Of a stretch of DNA of 64,000 nucleotides, positions 8,319 to 16,816 are shown piece by piece. Every line of letters begins with the position of its first letter. The first letter of the stretch is position 1. Source of the stretch: UBA6115 sp050953005. GTDB taxonomy: Bacteria > Bacillota > Clostridia > Christensenellales > Aristaeellaceae. The stretch is taken from assembly GCA_050953005.1 (NCBI GenBank), contig JBMNLV010000012.1:121703-185702 (forward strand), read 5' to 3'. Below the pieces are notes generated by a model. The model did no database searches, was not told where the DNA came from, and saw only the letters and a program-made list of their open reading frames with translations. The translations under genes and the position numbers were made by a program.

Positions 8319-8478
8319 ATACTGATGTAAAGCTTTATTGCATCCAAAGCGGCGAGGAATTTTATTGTCCTGCAAGGAAGGAAACCGATGGCGTAGCCTA
8401 AGCTACGTTGAGGTTGACTGACACAGCAGGGCGATCAAAGACCCGGCGCGACGATGCAATAAAGATTGGAATCAGTAT
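8319..8478. repeat. 160-bp structured repeat, copy 1
   Basis: This non-coding element recurs at 39382-39541 with the same length and only two differences. Its ends are inverted repeats: ATACTGAT (8319-8326) and CTTTATTGCATC (8333-8344) match GATGCAATAAAG (8453-8464) and ATCAGTAT (8471-8478). Inside, TTGTCCTGC (8365-8373) can pair with GCAGGGCGA (8426-8434), AACC with GGTT (8383/8412), and CGTAGC-CTAA-GCTACG forms a central hairpin (8392-8407). It encodes no convincing protein. A MITE or a mobile structured RNA are the two readings. No clear target duplication is visible. Confidence 0.85.
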
Positions 8479-8787
8479 CAGCCCGCGAGGGATGGCAGGC
8501 ACCGTCTATCCTGATCTATTTGGTTCCTGCCGAAAGGGTCTGTCTGCGCATCGGCTGTACAGTCATGCTGATCCGGGCAGGAAACGCGCGCCGCCGGCCC
8601 GGCCGGACGGCTGAAAAACCAGCAGACTTCACTTGTACATAATTTATACATTCATATCGGAGCGCCAGGTCTAGCTGTTTTTGTTTAATCTGTGTATTGA
8701 CAGCGCCTCGATGGCCAAAGAGGTAGAATTCCCGCCGTTTAATAAGTATTCATCCGCTCGCCCTGTGCCCTTCAGCCCCGGAACGGT
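8479..8787. other. Non-coding stretch upstream of the peptide operon
   Basis: No gene is seen here. The stretch holds a GC-rich imperfect palindrome around 8588-8610 (CCGGCC repeated on both strands) and an AT-rich part near 8635-8655. A TTGACA at about 8696-8701 has a TAGAAT 21 bases away, too far for a good promoter. Confidence 0.4.
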
Positions 8788-8816
8788 TTGACAAGCGGGT
8801 TTGCGGGTGATATAAG
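8788..8816 (+). promoter_or_regulatory. Predicted promoter of the peptide transport operon
   Basis: TTGACA (8788-8793) and TATAAG (8811-8816) are 17 bases apart. Transcription would start near 8823 and leave a leader of about 115 bases before the first permease gene. Confidence 0.75.
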
Positions 8817-8938
8817 CTTGTTTATATCCAGCCAAACCTTATTGGGGGCGCTGGATTTCACTTCAGGGCGTTACGCCGCGCAGCGCAGAAACGACAAAGA
8901 CACACAGAGAATATTTATTCAACATAGGGAGGTGCCAA

Positions 8939-9880
8939 ATGGGCAGATATATCGCAAAACGCCTGGGCATGATGCTGATGCTGTTGATTGGCATAACCTT
9001 TATTGTTTTCGGAAGCCTCTTCCTGGCCTCCGGTGATCCGGCGCAGATGATTGCCGGCGCGTCAGCCACGGAGGCCGATGTGGAAGCCGTGCGCATCAGC
9101 CTGGGTCTGGACCGGCCCTTCTGGACGCAATACGGCATCTATCTGAAGAACCTGCTCACCCTGAACCTGGGGGTGTCCTACATCACCCGCCAGCCCATCC
9201 TCAGCGAGATCGCGACCCGTTTGCCCTATACCATCAACCTGGCTGTGGCCGCGATCATCCTGTCTACGCTCATCGGCATCCCGCTGGGCATCCTGACAGC
9301 CATCAAGCGCGACACCTTTGTGGACAACCTGCTGACCACCACCTCGCTGGTCGCCATTTCCATCCCCAACTTCTGGCTGGGCGTCATGCTGATGCTGGCA
9401 TTCTCCGTCAAGCTGGGTTGGCTGCCCTCCGGCGGGATGACAGAGTTTTTTTATACGCCGCTGGGCTTTTCCCAGGTTGTTTTGCCGGCTCTGGCGCTGT
9501 CCACCGGCACCATCGCCTCATTTATGCGCATTGGGCGCTCCGCGATGCTGGAGGTGCTGCAATCCGATTATATCCGCACCGCGCGCGCCAAGGGGCTGAA
9601 GAAAAGCAGCATCCTGTTTGTCCACGCGCTGCGCAACGCCCTGATCCCGCTGCTGACACAGTTCGGCACCAGCTTCGGCGCGCTGCTGGGCGGGGCGATT
9701 GTCACCGAGCAGGTCTTTGTCATCAACGGCGTAGGCACCTACCTGGTCAACGCCATCAATACCCGCAACTACCCTGTCGTCCAGTCCACAGTGGTGGTCA
9801 TCGCCGCGCTGTTTGTGCTGGTCAACCTGGCAGTCGACCTGGTCTACCTGCTGGTGGACCCGAGGATTTCGTATCAATGA
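8939..9880 (+). CDS. Peptide ABC transporter permease, DppB/OppB type
   Basis: This is the first permease of a dipeptide/oligopeptide importer. The 313-residue product has an N-terminal membrane helix, a loop with the family segment LGLDRPFWTQYGIYL and five further helices. The cytoplasmic EAA-type loop is seen as DYIRTARAKGLKKSSI (about residues 213-228), which docks the ATPases. It has a GGGAGG ribosome site and overlaps the second permease by four bases (ATGA). Order permease-permease-binding protein-ATPase-ATPase is that of dpp operons. The exact peptide cannot be read. Confidence 0.93.
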   Translation: MGRYIAKRLGMMLMLLIGITFIVFGSLFLASGDPAQMIAGASATEADVEAVRISLGLDRPFWTQYGIYLKNLLTLNLGVSYITRQPILSEIATRLPYTINLAVAAIILSTLIGIPLGILTAIKRDTFVDNLLTTTSLVAISIPNFWLGVMLMLAFSVKLGWLPSGGMTEFFYTPLGFSQVVLPALALSTGTIASFMRIGRSAMLEVLQSDYIRTARAKGLKKSSILFVHALRNALIPLLTQFGTSFGALLGGAIVTEQVFVINGVGTYLVNAINTRNYPVVQSTVVVIAALFVLVNLAVDLVYLLVDPRISYQ

Positions 9881-10803
9881 GCCGGACACAAGCCGTCAAG
9901 CCCGCGGTGAACCCCTATGCCCGGGGCGGCCTGCGCGCCGCCTGGCGCAAGCTGTCCCGCAATAAGCTGGCCACATTCTGCTTTATCCTCCTGGTATTGG
10001 AAGTGCTGGTGCTGGCGCTGGCGCCGGTCCTGACCGCCTTTGGCCCGGAGGATACCGATGTAGCCAGCCGCCTTGCGCCGGGTTTCTGGGCAAAATGGGG
10101 CAAAAACCCCGTTGATGCAATGAAATACAAGCCCATCCATCCGCTGGGCACGGACCACCTGGGGCGCGACATGCTCTCCCGGCTGCTCTACGGCGGGCGC
10201 ACCTCGCTGCTGGTCGGCCTGACATCCACCTGCATGGGGCTGTTTTGGGGCGTCCTCTTCGGTATGCTGGCAGGCTACTACAAGCGCCTGGACAACATCA
10301 TCATGCGCGTGATGGATTTGCTGTTCACCTTCCCGGGCATCCTGCTGGCCATGCTGATTGTGGCCATGCTGGGCAGCAGCACCTTTAACGCCACCATGGC
10401 CATCTCCATCTGGTCCGTTCCTTCCTTCGCGCGGATGGTCAGAAGCCGTGTGCTGCAGGTGCGCGAGGAGGACTACATCATGGCCATCCGCTCCCTGGGC
10501 TCCTCAGACGCGCGCATCCTGACGCGCCACGTATTCCACAATACCCTGCCCATCATCATTGTGATCGCTACCATGCGCATGGGCAGTTCGCTGATCTCCA
10601 TCTCAACCCTCAGCTACCTCGGCATGGGGGTGCCGGCGCCGGCGCCGGAATGGGGCGGCTTGATCGCCACCGGCAAAAACTACCTCTGGCAACGCCCCAG
10701 CCTGATTGTTCTGCCCGGATTGATGGTCATGCTCACCGTGATCTGCCTGAACATCCTGGGTGACAAGCTGCGCGATATCCTCGACCCTGCGCTGAAATCC
10801 TAA
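9877..10803 (+). CDS. Peptide ABC transporter permease, DppC/OppC type
   Basis: Second permease of the importer, 308 residues. It starts at the ATGA overlap with the first permease. The N-terminal part has the OppC_N motif region (AAWRKLSRNKLATFCF), followed by HPLGTDHLGRDMLSRLLYGG, a hallmark of DppC proteins, and the ATPase-docking loop EDYIMAIRSLGSSDARIL. It pairs with the upstream permease to form the channel. The frame is open far upstream, but those codons are inside the previous gene. Confidence 0.93.
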   Translation: MSRTQAVKPAVNPYARGGLRAAWRKLSRNKLATFCFILLVLEVLVLALAPVLTAFGPEDTDVASRLAPGFWAKWGKNPVDAMKYKPIHPLGTDHLGRDMLSRLLYGGRTSLLVGLTSTCMGLFWGVLFGMLAGYYKRLDNIIMRVMDLLFTFPGILLAMLIVAMLGSSTFNATMAISIWSVPSFARMVRSRVLQVREEDYIMAIRSLGSSDARILTRHVFHNTLPIIIVIATMRMGSSLISISTLSYLGMGVPAPAPEWGGLIATGKNYLWQRPSLIVLPGLMVMLTVICLNILGDKLRDILDPALKS

Positions 10804-10851
10804 GCCGCCGCGCCGCAAGGCGCGCAGCAAATAAACAAAGGAGACAATCCC

Positions 10852-12393
10852 ATGAAAAGAACCAGACGCTCCACCAAGTGGCTCATCCTCCTGCTGTGCG
10901 CGGCGCTTTTCACCGCGCCGGCCCTGACAGGCCTGGCTGCGCAAGGCAAACCCTTCCAGGTGGTCATCACCAGCAACATTTCCGGCATGGACCCCCTGCG
11001 TACCAATGACCGCGCTTCCACCTATGTCAATACCCAGATGTACGAGACCCTCTACCTCATCAACCGCGAGGGCGTCATTGAGCCGCTGCTGGCCGCTGAA
11101 ATGCCGGTCTTCGCGGAGGACGGCATGTCCGTCACCATCAAGCTGCGCAAAGGGGTGGTGTTCCATGACGGTACCCCGTTCAACGCCAAGGCGGTCAAAT
11201 ACACCTTTGAACTGATCAAGGACCCGGACTTCGGCTCCGCCCGCGCGTCACTGGCCGCTTCAATGGATTCCTTTGAGATCATGGATGAGTACACGCTCAA
11301 GATCAACCTGAAATACGAGGACGGCGTGCTGCTGGCCAAGCTTGCGCACACCAACAGCGCCATCGTTTCCCCGACTGCCCAAAAGGCGCAGGACCTGATG
11401 GTGCGGCCCTGCGGCACCGGCCCTTACCAATTTGTCAGCGCAGTGAGCGGCTCCAATGTGGTGCTCAAGGCCTTTGACCGGTACTGGGGCGGCAAGCCCG
11501 CGATCGAGGATGTCGTCATGACCATCATCCTGGAGGAATCCACCGCCCTCGCGCGCCTGGAGACCGGCGAAGCCGACTTCATCCCCTCGGTCACCATCGA
11601 ATCCCATCCGCGCGTGCAGTCCATCCAGGGCGTCACGCTGGGCACCCAGGACTCCGCGCAGATCACTTACCTCCCGCTGCGCCCCACCTCCTATGTCAAC
11701 CCGCTGATGGCCAACAAGGACTTCCGCACCGCCATCATCAAGGCGCTGGACAAGGAAAGCTATGTCAATTTTGTCATGGAGGGCAAGGCCACGGTGGCCC
11801 ATTCCGTCATCGGTCCCAAGGTGCTGGGATATACCCAGGCAGCGGAAGCCGCCTGCATCGGTTATGACCCCGAAGGCGCCAAGGCCCTGATTGAAGCCAA
11901 CAACTGGCAGGATGAGCCCATCCTGTTCCTGGTGCCCACCTCCCCCACCTACATCCCCATGGGCGAATTCTTCCAGTCCAACCTCAAAGCCGTTGGCTTT
12001 AACAACGTCAAGATGGAAATGATTGACTGGGCGGCCTGGCTGACCGAAAGCAAGCTGGAAAACCGCTTTGACATCACCCTGGCAGCCTGGTCGAATGTAA
12101 CCCGCGACGGCACCGAGCTGCTGGAGCCCAACTGGGAAAGCAAGGCTTCCGCGCGCAACAAGATCAACAACGCTGTCTTTGACCAGCTGGTGATGGACTC
12201 CAAGACTACCGCGGATGTTGAAAAGCGCATGGTCGCGCTGGAGAAAGCCAATATCCTGCTCATGGAAGAGGCGCTGGTCGCCCCCCTGGTCAACGGCGAG
12301 TATCATTTTGCCTACAACAGCCGCGACTATGCCAATATCGACCTGACCACCGACGGCTCCTTCTATATCAAGGAGTTCAGCCCCGCGCAATAA
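10852..12393 (+). CDS. Peptide-binding protein of ABC transporter (SBP family 5)
   Basis: A 513-residue family 5 binding protein that captures peptides outside the cytoplasmic membrane. An N-terminal signal peptide is clear: basic start, hydrophobic core and a likely signal peptidase I site after GLAA. No lipobox cysteine is placed where lipoprotein cleavage could occur. The domain shows the family segments MYETLYLINREGVIEPLL and RKGVVFHDGTPFNAKAV. It has an AAGGAG ribosome site and is followed by a strong hairpin before the ATPase genes. Confidence 0.93.
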   Translation: MKRTRRSTKWLILLLCAALFTAPALTGLAAQGKPFQVVITSNISGMDPLRTNDRASTYVNTQMYETLYLINREGVIEPLLAAEMPVFAEDGMSVTIKLRKGVVFHDGTPFNAKAVKYTFELIKDPDFGSARASLAASMDSFEIMDEYTLKINLKYEDGVLLAKLAHTNSAIVSPTAQKAQDLMVRPCGTGPYQFVSAVSGSNVVLKAFDRYWGGKPAIEDVVMTIILEESTALARLETGEADFIPSVTIESHPRVQSIQGVTLGTQDSAQITYLPLRPTSYVNPLMANKDFRTAIIKALDKESYVNFVMEGKATVAHSVIGPKVLGYTQAAEAACIGYDPEGAKALIEANNWQDEPILFLVPTSPTYIPMGEFFQSNLKAVGFNNVKMEMIDWAAWLTESKLENRFDITLAAWSNVTRDGTELLEPNWESKASARNKINNAVFDQLVMDSKTTADVEKRMVALEKANILLMEEALVAPLVNGEYHFAYNSRDYANIDLTTDGSFYIKEFSPAQ

Positions 12394-12410
12394 ACGCGCC
12401 GAAACCTTTT

Positions 12411-12435
12411 CCCCTCCCCCGCAGCGGGGGAGGGG
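12411..12435 (+). other. GC hairpin after the binding-protein gene
   Basis: CCCCTCCCCC and GGGGGAGGGG flank a five-base loop, 17 bases after the binding-protein stop and 26 before the next start. There is no U-run. It probably protects the upstream mRNA from 3' decay, so that binding protein is made in excess. Confidence 0.65.
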
Positions 12436-12460
12436 GGACAGCCGTCGAAAGGAGGCTCAC

Positions 12461-13441
12461 ATGGCGCACCGGCCAGTGCTGGAGGTCAAGGATTTAAGAA
12501 CCTCATTCAGGCTGCACAAGCAGGATTATGAGGTGCTCCATGGCGTATCCTTTGAGGTTGCCCGTCACGAAACGCTGTGTGTCGTGGGCGAATCCGGCTG
12601 CGGAAAAAGCGTGATGACGCTGTCCGTCATGGGCCTGCTGCCGGAGAACGCCACTGTAAGCGCACAAAGCATCCGCCTGGACGGCCAGGAGTTGCGGGGC
12701 TTGAACGAACGGCAGATGAACAATGTCCGGGGACGCCGCATGGGCATGATTTTCCAGGAGCCCATGACCTGCCTGAACCCGCTGCTGTCCATCGGCAAGC
12801 AGATGCGCGAAGGTCTGATGCTTCACCTGGGGCTATCCCGGCGCGAAGCCGAGCACGCCGCCGTGGCCATGCTGAACAAAGTGGGCGTCAGCAACCCGGA
12901 GGAACGTTTAAAGCAATACCCCTTCCAGCTCTCGGGCGGGCTGCGCCAGCGTGTCATGATCGCGATGGCGCTGTCCCTCAATCCGATTTTGCTCATTGCA
13001 GATGAGCCCACCACAGCGCTGGATGTCACCATCCAAAAGCAGGTGCTGCTGTTATTGAAGCAACTCAAGCAATCCATGGACGCGGGCGTGCTGTTCATTA
13101 CCCATGACCTGGGCGTGGTGGCTGAGATTGCCGACCGCGTAATCGTGCTTTACGCCGGGGTCAAGGTGGAAGAGGGGCCGGTTAGGGCGATTTTCGAAAA
13201 CCCCGGGCACCCTTACACCCGGGGGCTGATGGCCGCTGTGCCCAACATCAAAAGCGACTCCTATGCGCCGACCCCCATTCCGGGCGCACCGCCTAATATC
13301 GCCCAGGATATCCCGGGCTGCCGCTTCCATCCGCGCTGCGCCCGGGCAGCGGATATCTGCAAGAAGGAAGCTCCGCTCCTGCACACGCTGGGCCCGGGGC
13401 ATCTGGCCGCCTGCCATCTTTTTAAGGAGGTGAGCGCGTGA
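12461..13441 (+). CDS. Peptide ABC transporter ATPase, DppD/OppD type
   Basis: First ATPase of the importer, 326 residues. Walker A is GESGCGKS (about residues 43-50), the Q-loop is MIFQEP, the signature is LSGGLRQRV, Walker B is LLIADEPT and the H-loop is FITHDLG. The C-terminal oligo_HPY region includes HPYTRGL and the cysteine motif GCRFHPRCARAADIC, which in relatives binds an iron-sulfur cluster. It has an AAAGGAGG ribosome site. The last four bases overlap the second ATPase gene. Confidence 0.94.
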   Translation: MAHRPVLEVKDLRTSFRLHKQDYEVLHGVSFEVARHETLCVVGESGCGKSVMTLSVMGLLPENATVSAQSIRLDGQELRGLNERQMNNVRGRRMGMIFQEPMTCLNPLLSIGKQMREGLMLHLGLSRREAEHAAVAMLNKVGVSNPEERLKQYPFQLSGGLRQRVMIAMALSLNPILLIADEPTTALDVTIQKQVLLLLKQLKQSMDAGVLFITHDLGVVAEIADRVIVLYAGVKVEEGPVRAIFENPGHPYTRGLMAAVPNIKSDSYAPTPIPGAPPNIAQDIPGCRFHPRCARAADICKKEAPLLHTLGPGHLAACHLFKEVSA

Positions 13442-15051
13442 GCACAGCCCTTCCCCTCATCCGTCTCAACAAGCTGAAGAAACGCTTTCCCCTGCCCGCG
13501 AGCCGCAGCATCAAGGCAGTGGAAGACATCTCGCTGACGGTGTACCGGGGCGAGAAGCTGGGCGTGGTCGGCGAGTCCGGCTGCGGAAAAAGCACCCTGG
13601 GCCGGGTCATTTTGCAATTGTACCGCCAGACCAGCGGGGCCTGCGAATACTTCGGCAAGAGCCTTGAGGAGGTGCGCCCGCGATACTACGCGCGCGAGAT
13701 CAAGCGCCTGCCCCGTTACCAGAAAAAAGCCAGGCGCTGCTACAGGCGCTCCCTGCTGCTGGATGGTAAAGCGGCGCAGGCCCGGCACCATATGTCGGAA
13801 AACGAAGCCCAGGCGTCCTCCCGTGAAGCCCGCCATTACGCGCGTTGGGCGCGCGTGGCGGACCGGCTGGACTTCCGGGCCAGGGAGCTGCGCAAGGAGG
13901 CCTCCAGGCAGCTGCGCGAAGGCTCGTGTACCGTTGGCTCGCTGATTCTCAGCCGCGACCTGGACCGCGTACAGGCCCTGTACCGCAGGGCCCTTGATGA
14001 ATTGAAAACCGCTCATACCGCGCGGAAGAAGCTGCTGCGCCTGGGCCGCCTGGCGCCCGCCTATCTGCCCCCGGGCGAAGAGGACCTGCCCCACCACAAG
14101 GAGGCGGCCAATATCGCCAAGCAGGCCATGGACAAGGCGATGAACGCCGCGCACGCGGCGCTGGCTGAAGCCGAAAAGCTCAAGCACCTGAACATTGAGC
14201 CCATCACGGAGCGCTGCCCGGATCCCAAGTACTGGGATAAGCTGGATCAAAACCAGGAAACCGGCATCAACCTGGGCAAGCTGGGCGGGCGGGAGCTGCG
14301 CGATATCCGCCGGGACATGCAGATGATTTTCCAGGATCCCGCCGCCAGCCTGGATCCGCGCCAGCCCGTCGGCCACGCGATCGAGGAGCCCTTCCTGATC
14401 CACACGCGCTTGAACAAGGCCGCGCGCAAGGCGCGCGCGCTGGAGCTGCTGGACATCGTGGGCATGAAGGAAGAGCATTATGAGTATTATCCCCACCAGC
14501 TGTCCGGCGGGCAGAAGCAGCGCGTGGGCATCGCGCGCGCCATCGCGCTGCATCCCAAGTTTGTGGTGCTGGATGAATCGCTCTCCGCGCTGGATGTATC
14601 GGTGCAGGCGCAGGTGCTCAACCTGCTCAACCGGCTGCAGGCACAGTTTGGCCTGACGTATTTCTTCATCACGCATAACCTGGGAGTGGTCAAGCATTTT
14701 TGCGACCGCGTCCTGGTAATGTACCTGGGCACCATTTGTGAATTGGCCCCTGTCGGAAAGCTGTTTTCACAAACGCTGCATCCCTATACCCGCTCGCTGC
14801 TGGCCAGCGTGCCCGTTCCGCAGGTGCCGGACAGCGGTTTGGAGGAGGCGCCCCTGATGGGCGAAGTGCCCTCAGCCGTCAACCCGCCTTCGGGCTGCGT
14901 CTTTCACCCGCGCTGCCCGTCCTGCATGCCTGTTTGCAAGGCGGAGAAGCCGCGCCCGGTGGAAGCCGCGCCCGGGCATATTGTCAGCTGCCACCTGTAT
15001 GACACATCCGGACAGGAGGAGACAAGCCATGAGCCGCGCCCTGCCGTTTGA
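13438..15051 (+). CDS. Peptide ABC transporter ATPase, DppF/OppF type, with a ~200-residue internal insertion
   Basis: Second ATPase, starting at GTG (AAGGAGG ribosome site), 537 residues against about 330 for usual DppF. Walker A is GESGCGKST (45-53), but the Q-loop MIFQDP comes only near residue 299 instead of about 100. The insertion, roughly residues 72-285, is rich in Arg, Lys, Glu and Ala, predicted largely helical, and holds several tyrosines and arginines. It falls between Walker A and the Q-loop, in the lobe that faces the permease. The rest is normal: LSGGQKQRV, FVVLDESLSALD, FITHNLG, HPYTRSLL and a C-terminal cysteine motif. The frame is continuous, so this is a real insertion. Confidence 0.9.
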   Translation: MSTALPLIRLNKLKKRFPLPASRSIKAVEDISLTVYRGEKLGVVGESGCGKSTLGRVILQLYRQTSGACEYFGKSLEEVRPRYYAREIKRLPRYQKKARRCYRRSLLLDGKAAQARHHMSENEAQASSREARHYARWARVADRLDFRARELRKEASRQLREGSCTVGSLILSRDLDRVQALYRRALDELKTAHTARKKLLRLGRLAPAYLPPGEEDLPHHKEAANIAKQAMDKAMNAAHAALAEAEKLKHLNIEPITERCPDPKYWDKLDQNQETGINLGKLGGRELRDIRRDMQMIFQDPAASLDPRQPVGHAIEEPFLIHTRLNKAARKARALELLDIVGMKEEHYEYYPHQLSGGQKQRVGIARAIALHPKFVVLDESLSALDVSVQAQVLNLLNRLQAQFGLTYFFITHNLGVVKHFCDRVLVMYLGTICELAPVGKLFSQTLHPYTRSLLASVPVPQVPDSGLEEAPLMGEVPSAVNPPSGCVFHPRCPSCMPVCKAEKPRPVEAAPGHIVSCHLYDTSGQEETSHEPRPAV

Positions 15052-16657
15052 CCCGGCCTTTGTACCCTACCCCGCGACGCGCTATCCCCTTCTGGCCAGG
15101 GGCGGCATGGTCAACACCTCCAGCCCCCAGGCGGCAGCCGCCGGGCTGCAGGCGCTGCGCCGGGGCGGCAACGCCGTGGACGCCGCCATTGCCTGCGCGG
15201 CAGCGCTGACTGTAGTGGAGCCTACCGCCAACGGCATCGGCGCGGACGCTTTCGCCCTGGTCTGGATTGAGAAGGACAAGACGCTCTACGGCCTGAACGC
15301 CTCAGGGCGCGCGCCCGGGGCGCTTGACATCGCAGCCGCAAAAGCTGCCGGCGCCGGGGACAGCATGCCCGCCTACGGCTGGCTGCCCACCATGGTGCCC
15401 GGCGCGCCCGCCGCGTGGGCCGCCCTGGCGGAGCGCTTCGCGGCGCTGCCGCTGACACAGTCCATGGCACCGGCCATCCAGTACGCGCAGGAAGGTTATC
15501 CGGTCTCCCCCAACCTGGCATTGATGTGGCAGCGCGCAGCGGGGCGCTACCAGGCGACGCACCAGGGGGCGGCGTTCAGGGAATGGTTCAATACATTTCT
15601 GCCAAACGGGACAGCGCCTGAATGCGGGGACATCGTCCGCCTGTCCCGTCACGCGCGCACCCTGGAACTGATCGCCCAGACCAAGGCCCGGGCTTTTTAC
15701 AGCGGCCAGCTGCTGGAAGCCATCCTGAGGGACAGCCGGGAATTCGGCGGTTTTTTCACGGAAACGGATTTCACCACCTATTCAGCGGACTGGGTAACGC
15801 CCATCACCATGGACTACCGCGGCTATACGGTGGCGGAGATACCTCCCAACGGCCAGGGCATCACCGCGCTGATGGCGCTGAATATCCTCAAAAACTTTGA
15901 GTTCACGCACAAGGAAGACGCCCGCGCCTATCACCTGCAATGGGAGGCGATGAAGCTGGCCTTTGCCGATGCCAAGCACTATGTGACCGATCCCGGGCAT
16001 ATGGCGGTGACCGCGGAAGAGCTGCTGGCTCCTGCCTATGGGCAGGCGCGCGCGAAGGAAATCAGCAGGACCGCCGCCCTGCCCGGCCCGGGCCAGCCCA
16101 GGGGCTCAGGCACGGTCTACCTGTGCACGGCTGACAGCGAAGGCAACATGGTTTCCTATATCCAGAGCAACTACATGGGCTTCGGCTCGGGCATCGTCAT
16201 CCGCGATACCGGCATCGCGCTGCAAAACCGCGGCGCCGACTTCTCGCTGAATGAGCAGGACGCCAACTGCCTCAAGCCCGGTAAGAAATCCTACCACACC
16301 ATCATTCCCGGCTTCCTGATGAAAGACGGCCGGGCCATCGGCCCCTTTGGCGTCATGGGCGGCTACATGCAGCCCCAGGGCCATGTGCAGGTGGTCACAA
16401 ACCTGCTGGACTTCCATCTCAACCCTCAGCAGGCCCTGGACGCGCCGCGCTGGCAGTGGATGAAGGACAGGCGCTTCACTGTGGAGGCGGGCTTCAGCCC
16501 CGCCATCGCCAGGCAGCTGCAGGGGCTGGGCCACCAGGTGGAGGTGATGGCCGACCCGGTCAGCTTTGGCCGCGGCCAGATCATCTGGAAGCTGGAAAAC
16601 GGCGCGCTCATGGGCGGTACCGAGGGGAGGACCGACAGCAGCATCGCTTGCTGGTAG
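15029..16657 (+). CDS. ggt: Gamma-glutamyltransferase family protein, cytoplasmic
   Basis: A 542-residue Ntn hydrolase of the gamma-glutamyltranspeptidase family, which removes gamma-glutamyl groups from peptides such as glutathione. The large-subunit start is seen as GGNAVDAAIA; the autocleavage threonine is probably in RGSGTVYLCTADSEGN (about residues 365-380), and MGGYMQPQGHVQV is the conserved C-terminal part. There is no signal peptide, unlike secreted Ggt and like YwrD-type enzymes. The start at 15029 has GGAGGAGAC upstream and overlaps the ATPase gene by 23 bases. Operon context suggests it degrades imported gamma-glutamyl peptides. Confidence 0.9.
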   Translation: MSRALPFDPAFVPYPATRYPLLARGGMVNTSSPQAAAAGLQALRRGGNAVDAAIACAAALTVVEPTANGIGADAFALVWIEKDKTLYGLNASGRAPGALDIAAAKAAGAGDSMPAYGWLPTMVPGAPAAWAALAERFAALPLTQSMAPAIQYAQEGYPVSPNLALMWQRAAGRYQATHQGAAFREWFNTFLPNGTAPECGDIVRLSRHARTLELIAQTKARAFYSGQLLEAILRDSREFGGFFTETDFTTYSADWVTPITMDYRGYTVAEIPPNGQGITALMALNILKNFEFTHKEDARAYHLQWEAMKLAFADAKHYVTDPGHMAVTAEELLAPAYGQARAKEISRTAALPGPGQPRGSGTVYLCTADSEGNMVSYIQSNYMGFGSGIVIRDTGIALQNRGADFSLNEQDANCLKPGKKSYHTIIPGFLMKDGRAIGPFGVMGGYMQPQGHVQVVTNLLDFHLNPQQALDAPRWQWMKDRRFTVEAGFSPAIARQLQGLGHQVEVMADPVSFGRGQIIWKLENGALMGGTEGRTDSSIACW

Positions 16658-16665
16658 GATAAAAC

Positions 16666-16712
16666 GGTACGGGGAGGGGCGCTTTTTAGAAAAAAGCGCC
16701 CCTCCCCGTACC
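16666..16712 (+). terminator. Terminator after ggt
   Basis: A perfect 22-bp stem with a three-base loop begins nine bases after the ggt stop. The stem's top holds a T-run on one side and an A-run on the other. It ends the peptide operon and may also act on the opposite strand. Confidence 0.85.
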
Positions 16713-16738
16713 TACCCCTCAAAAACCAATAAAAAATA

Positions 16739-16788
16739 TTAAAGTTCTTAGGGGGTCCGGGGGCATTCTTGAAAGAATGCCCCCGGCG
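16739..16788. repeat. 50-bp intergenic palindromic repeat, copy A
   Basis: The core is a 14-bp perfect inverted repeat, CCGGGGGCATTCTT and its complement, next to a flank reading GGGTCC and TTCTTAGG. The same 50 bases occur in the opposite orientation at 46382-46431, differing only at the loop. On the minus strand the hairpin is followed by an AT-rich run, so it may also terminate proS. It looks like a REP-type sequence. Confidence 0.75.
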
Positions 16789-16816
16789 TCCTCCCCGTTC
16801 CCCCCCCCGCTCCCGG

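Noticed and set aside
8408..8614. 68-residue frame overlapping the 160-bp element, with its first part repeated at 39471
   Set aside because: The shared part is only the element's sequence; the rest differs, no ribosome site is present and the frame runs through pairing segments.
8696..8728. TTGACA with TAGAAT upstream of the peptide operon
   Set aside because: The spacer is 21 bases, too long; the site at 8788-8816 is better.
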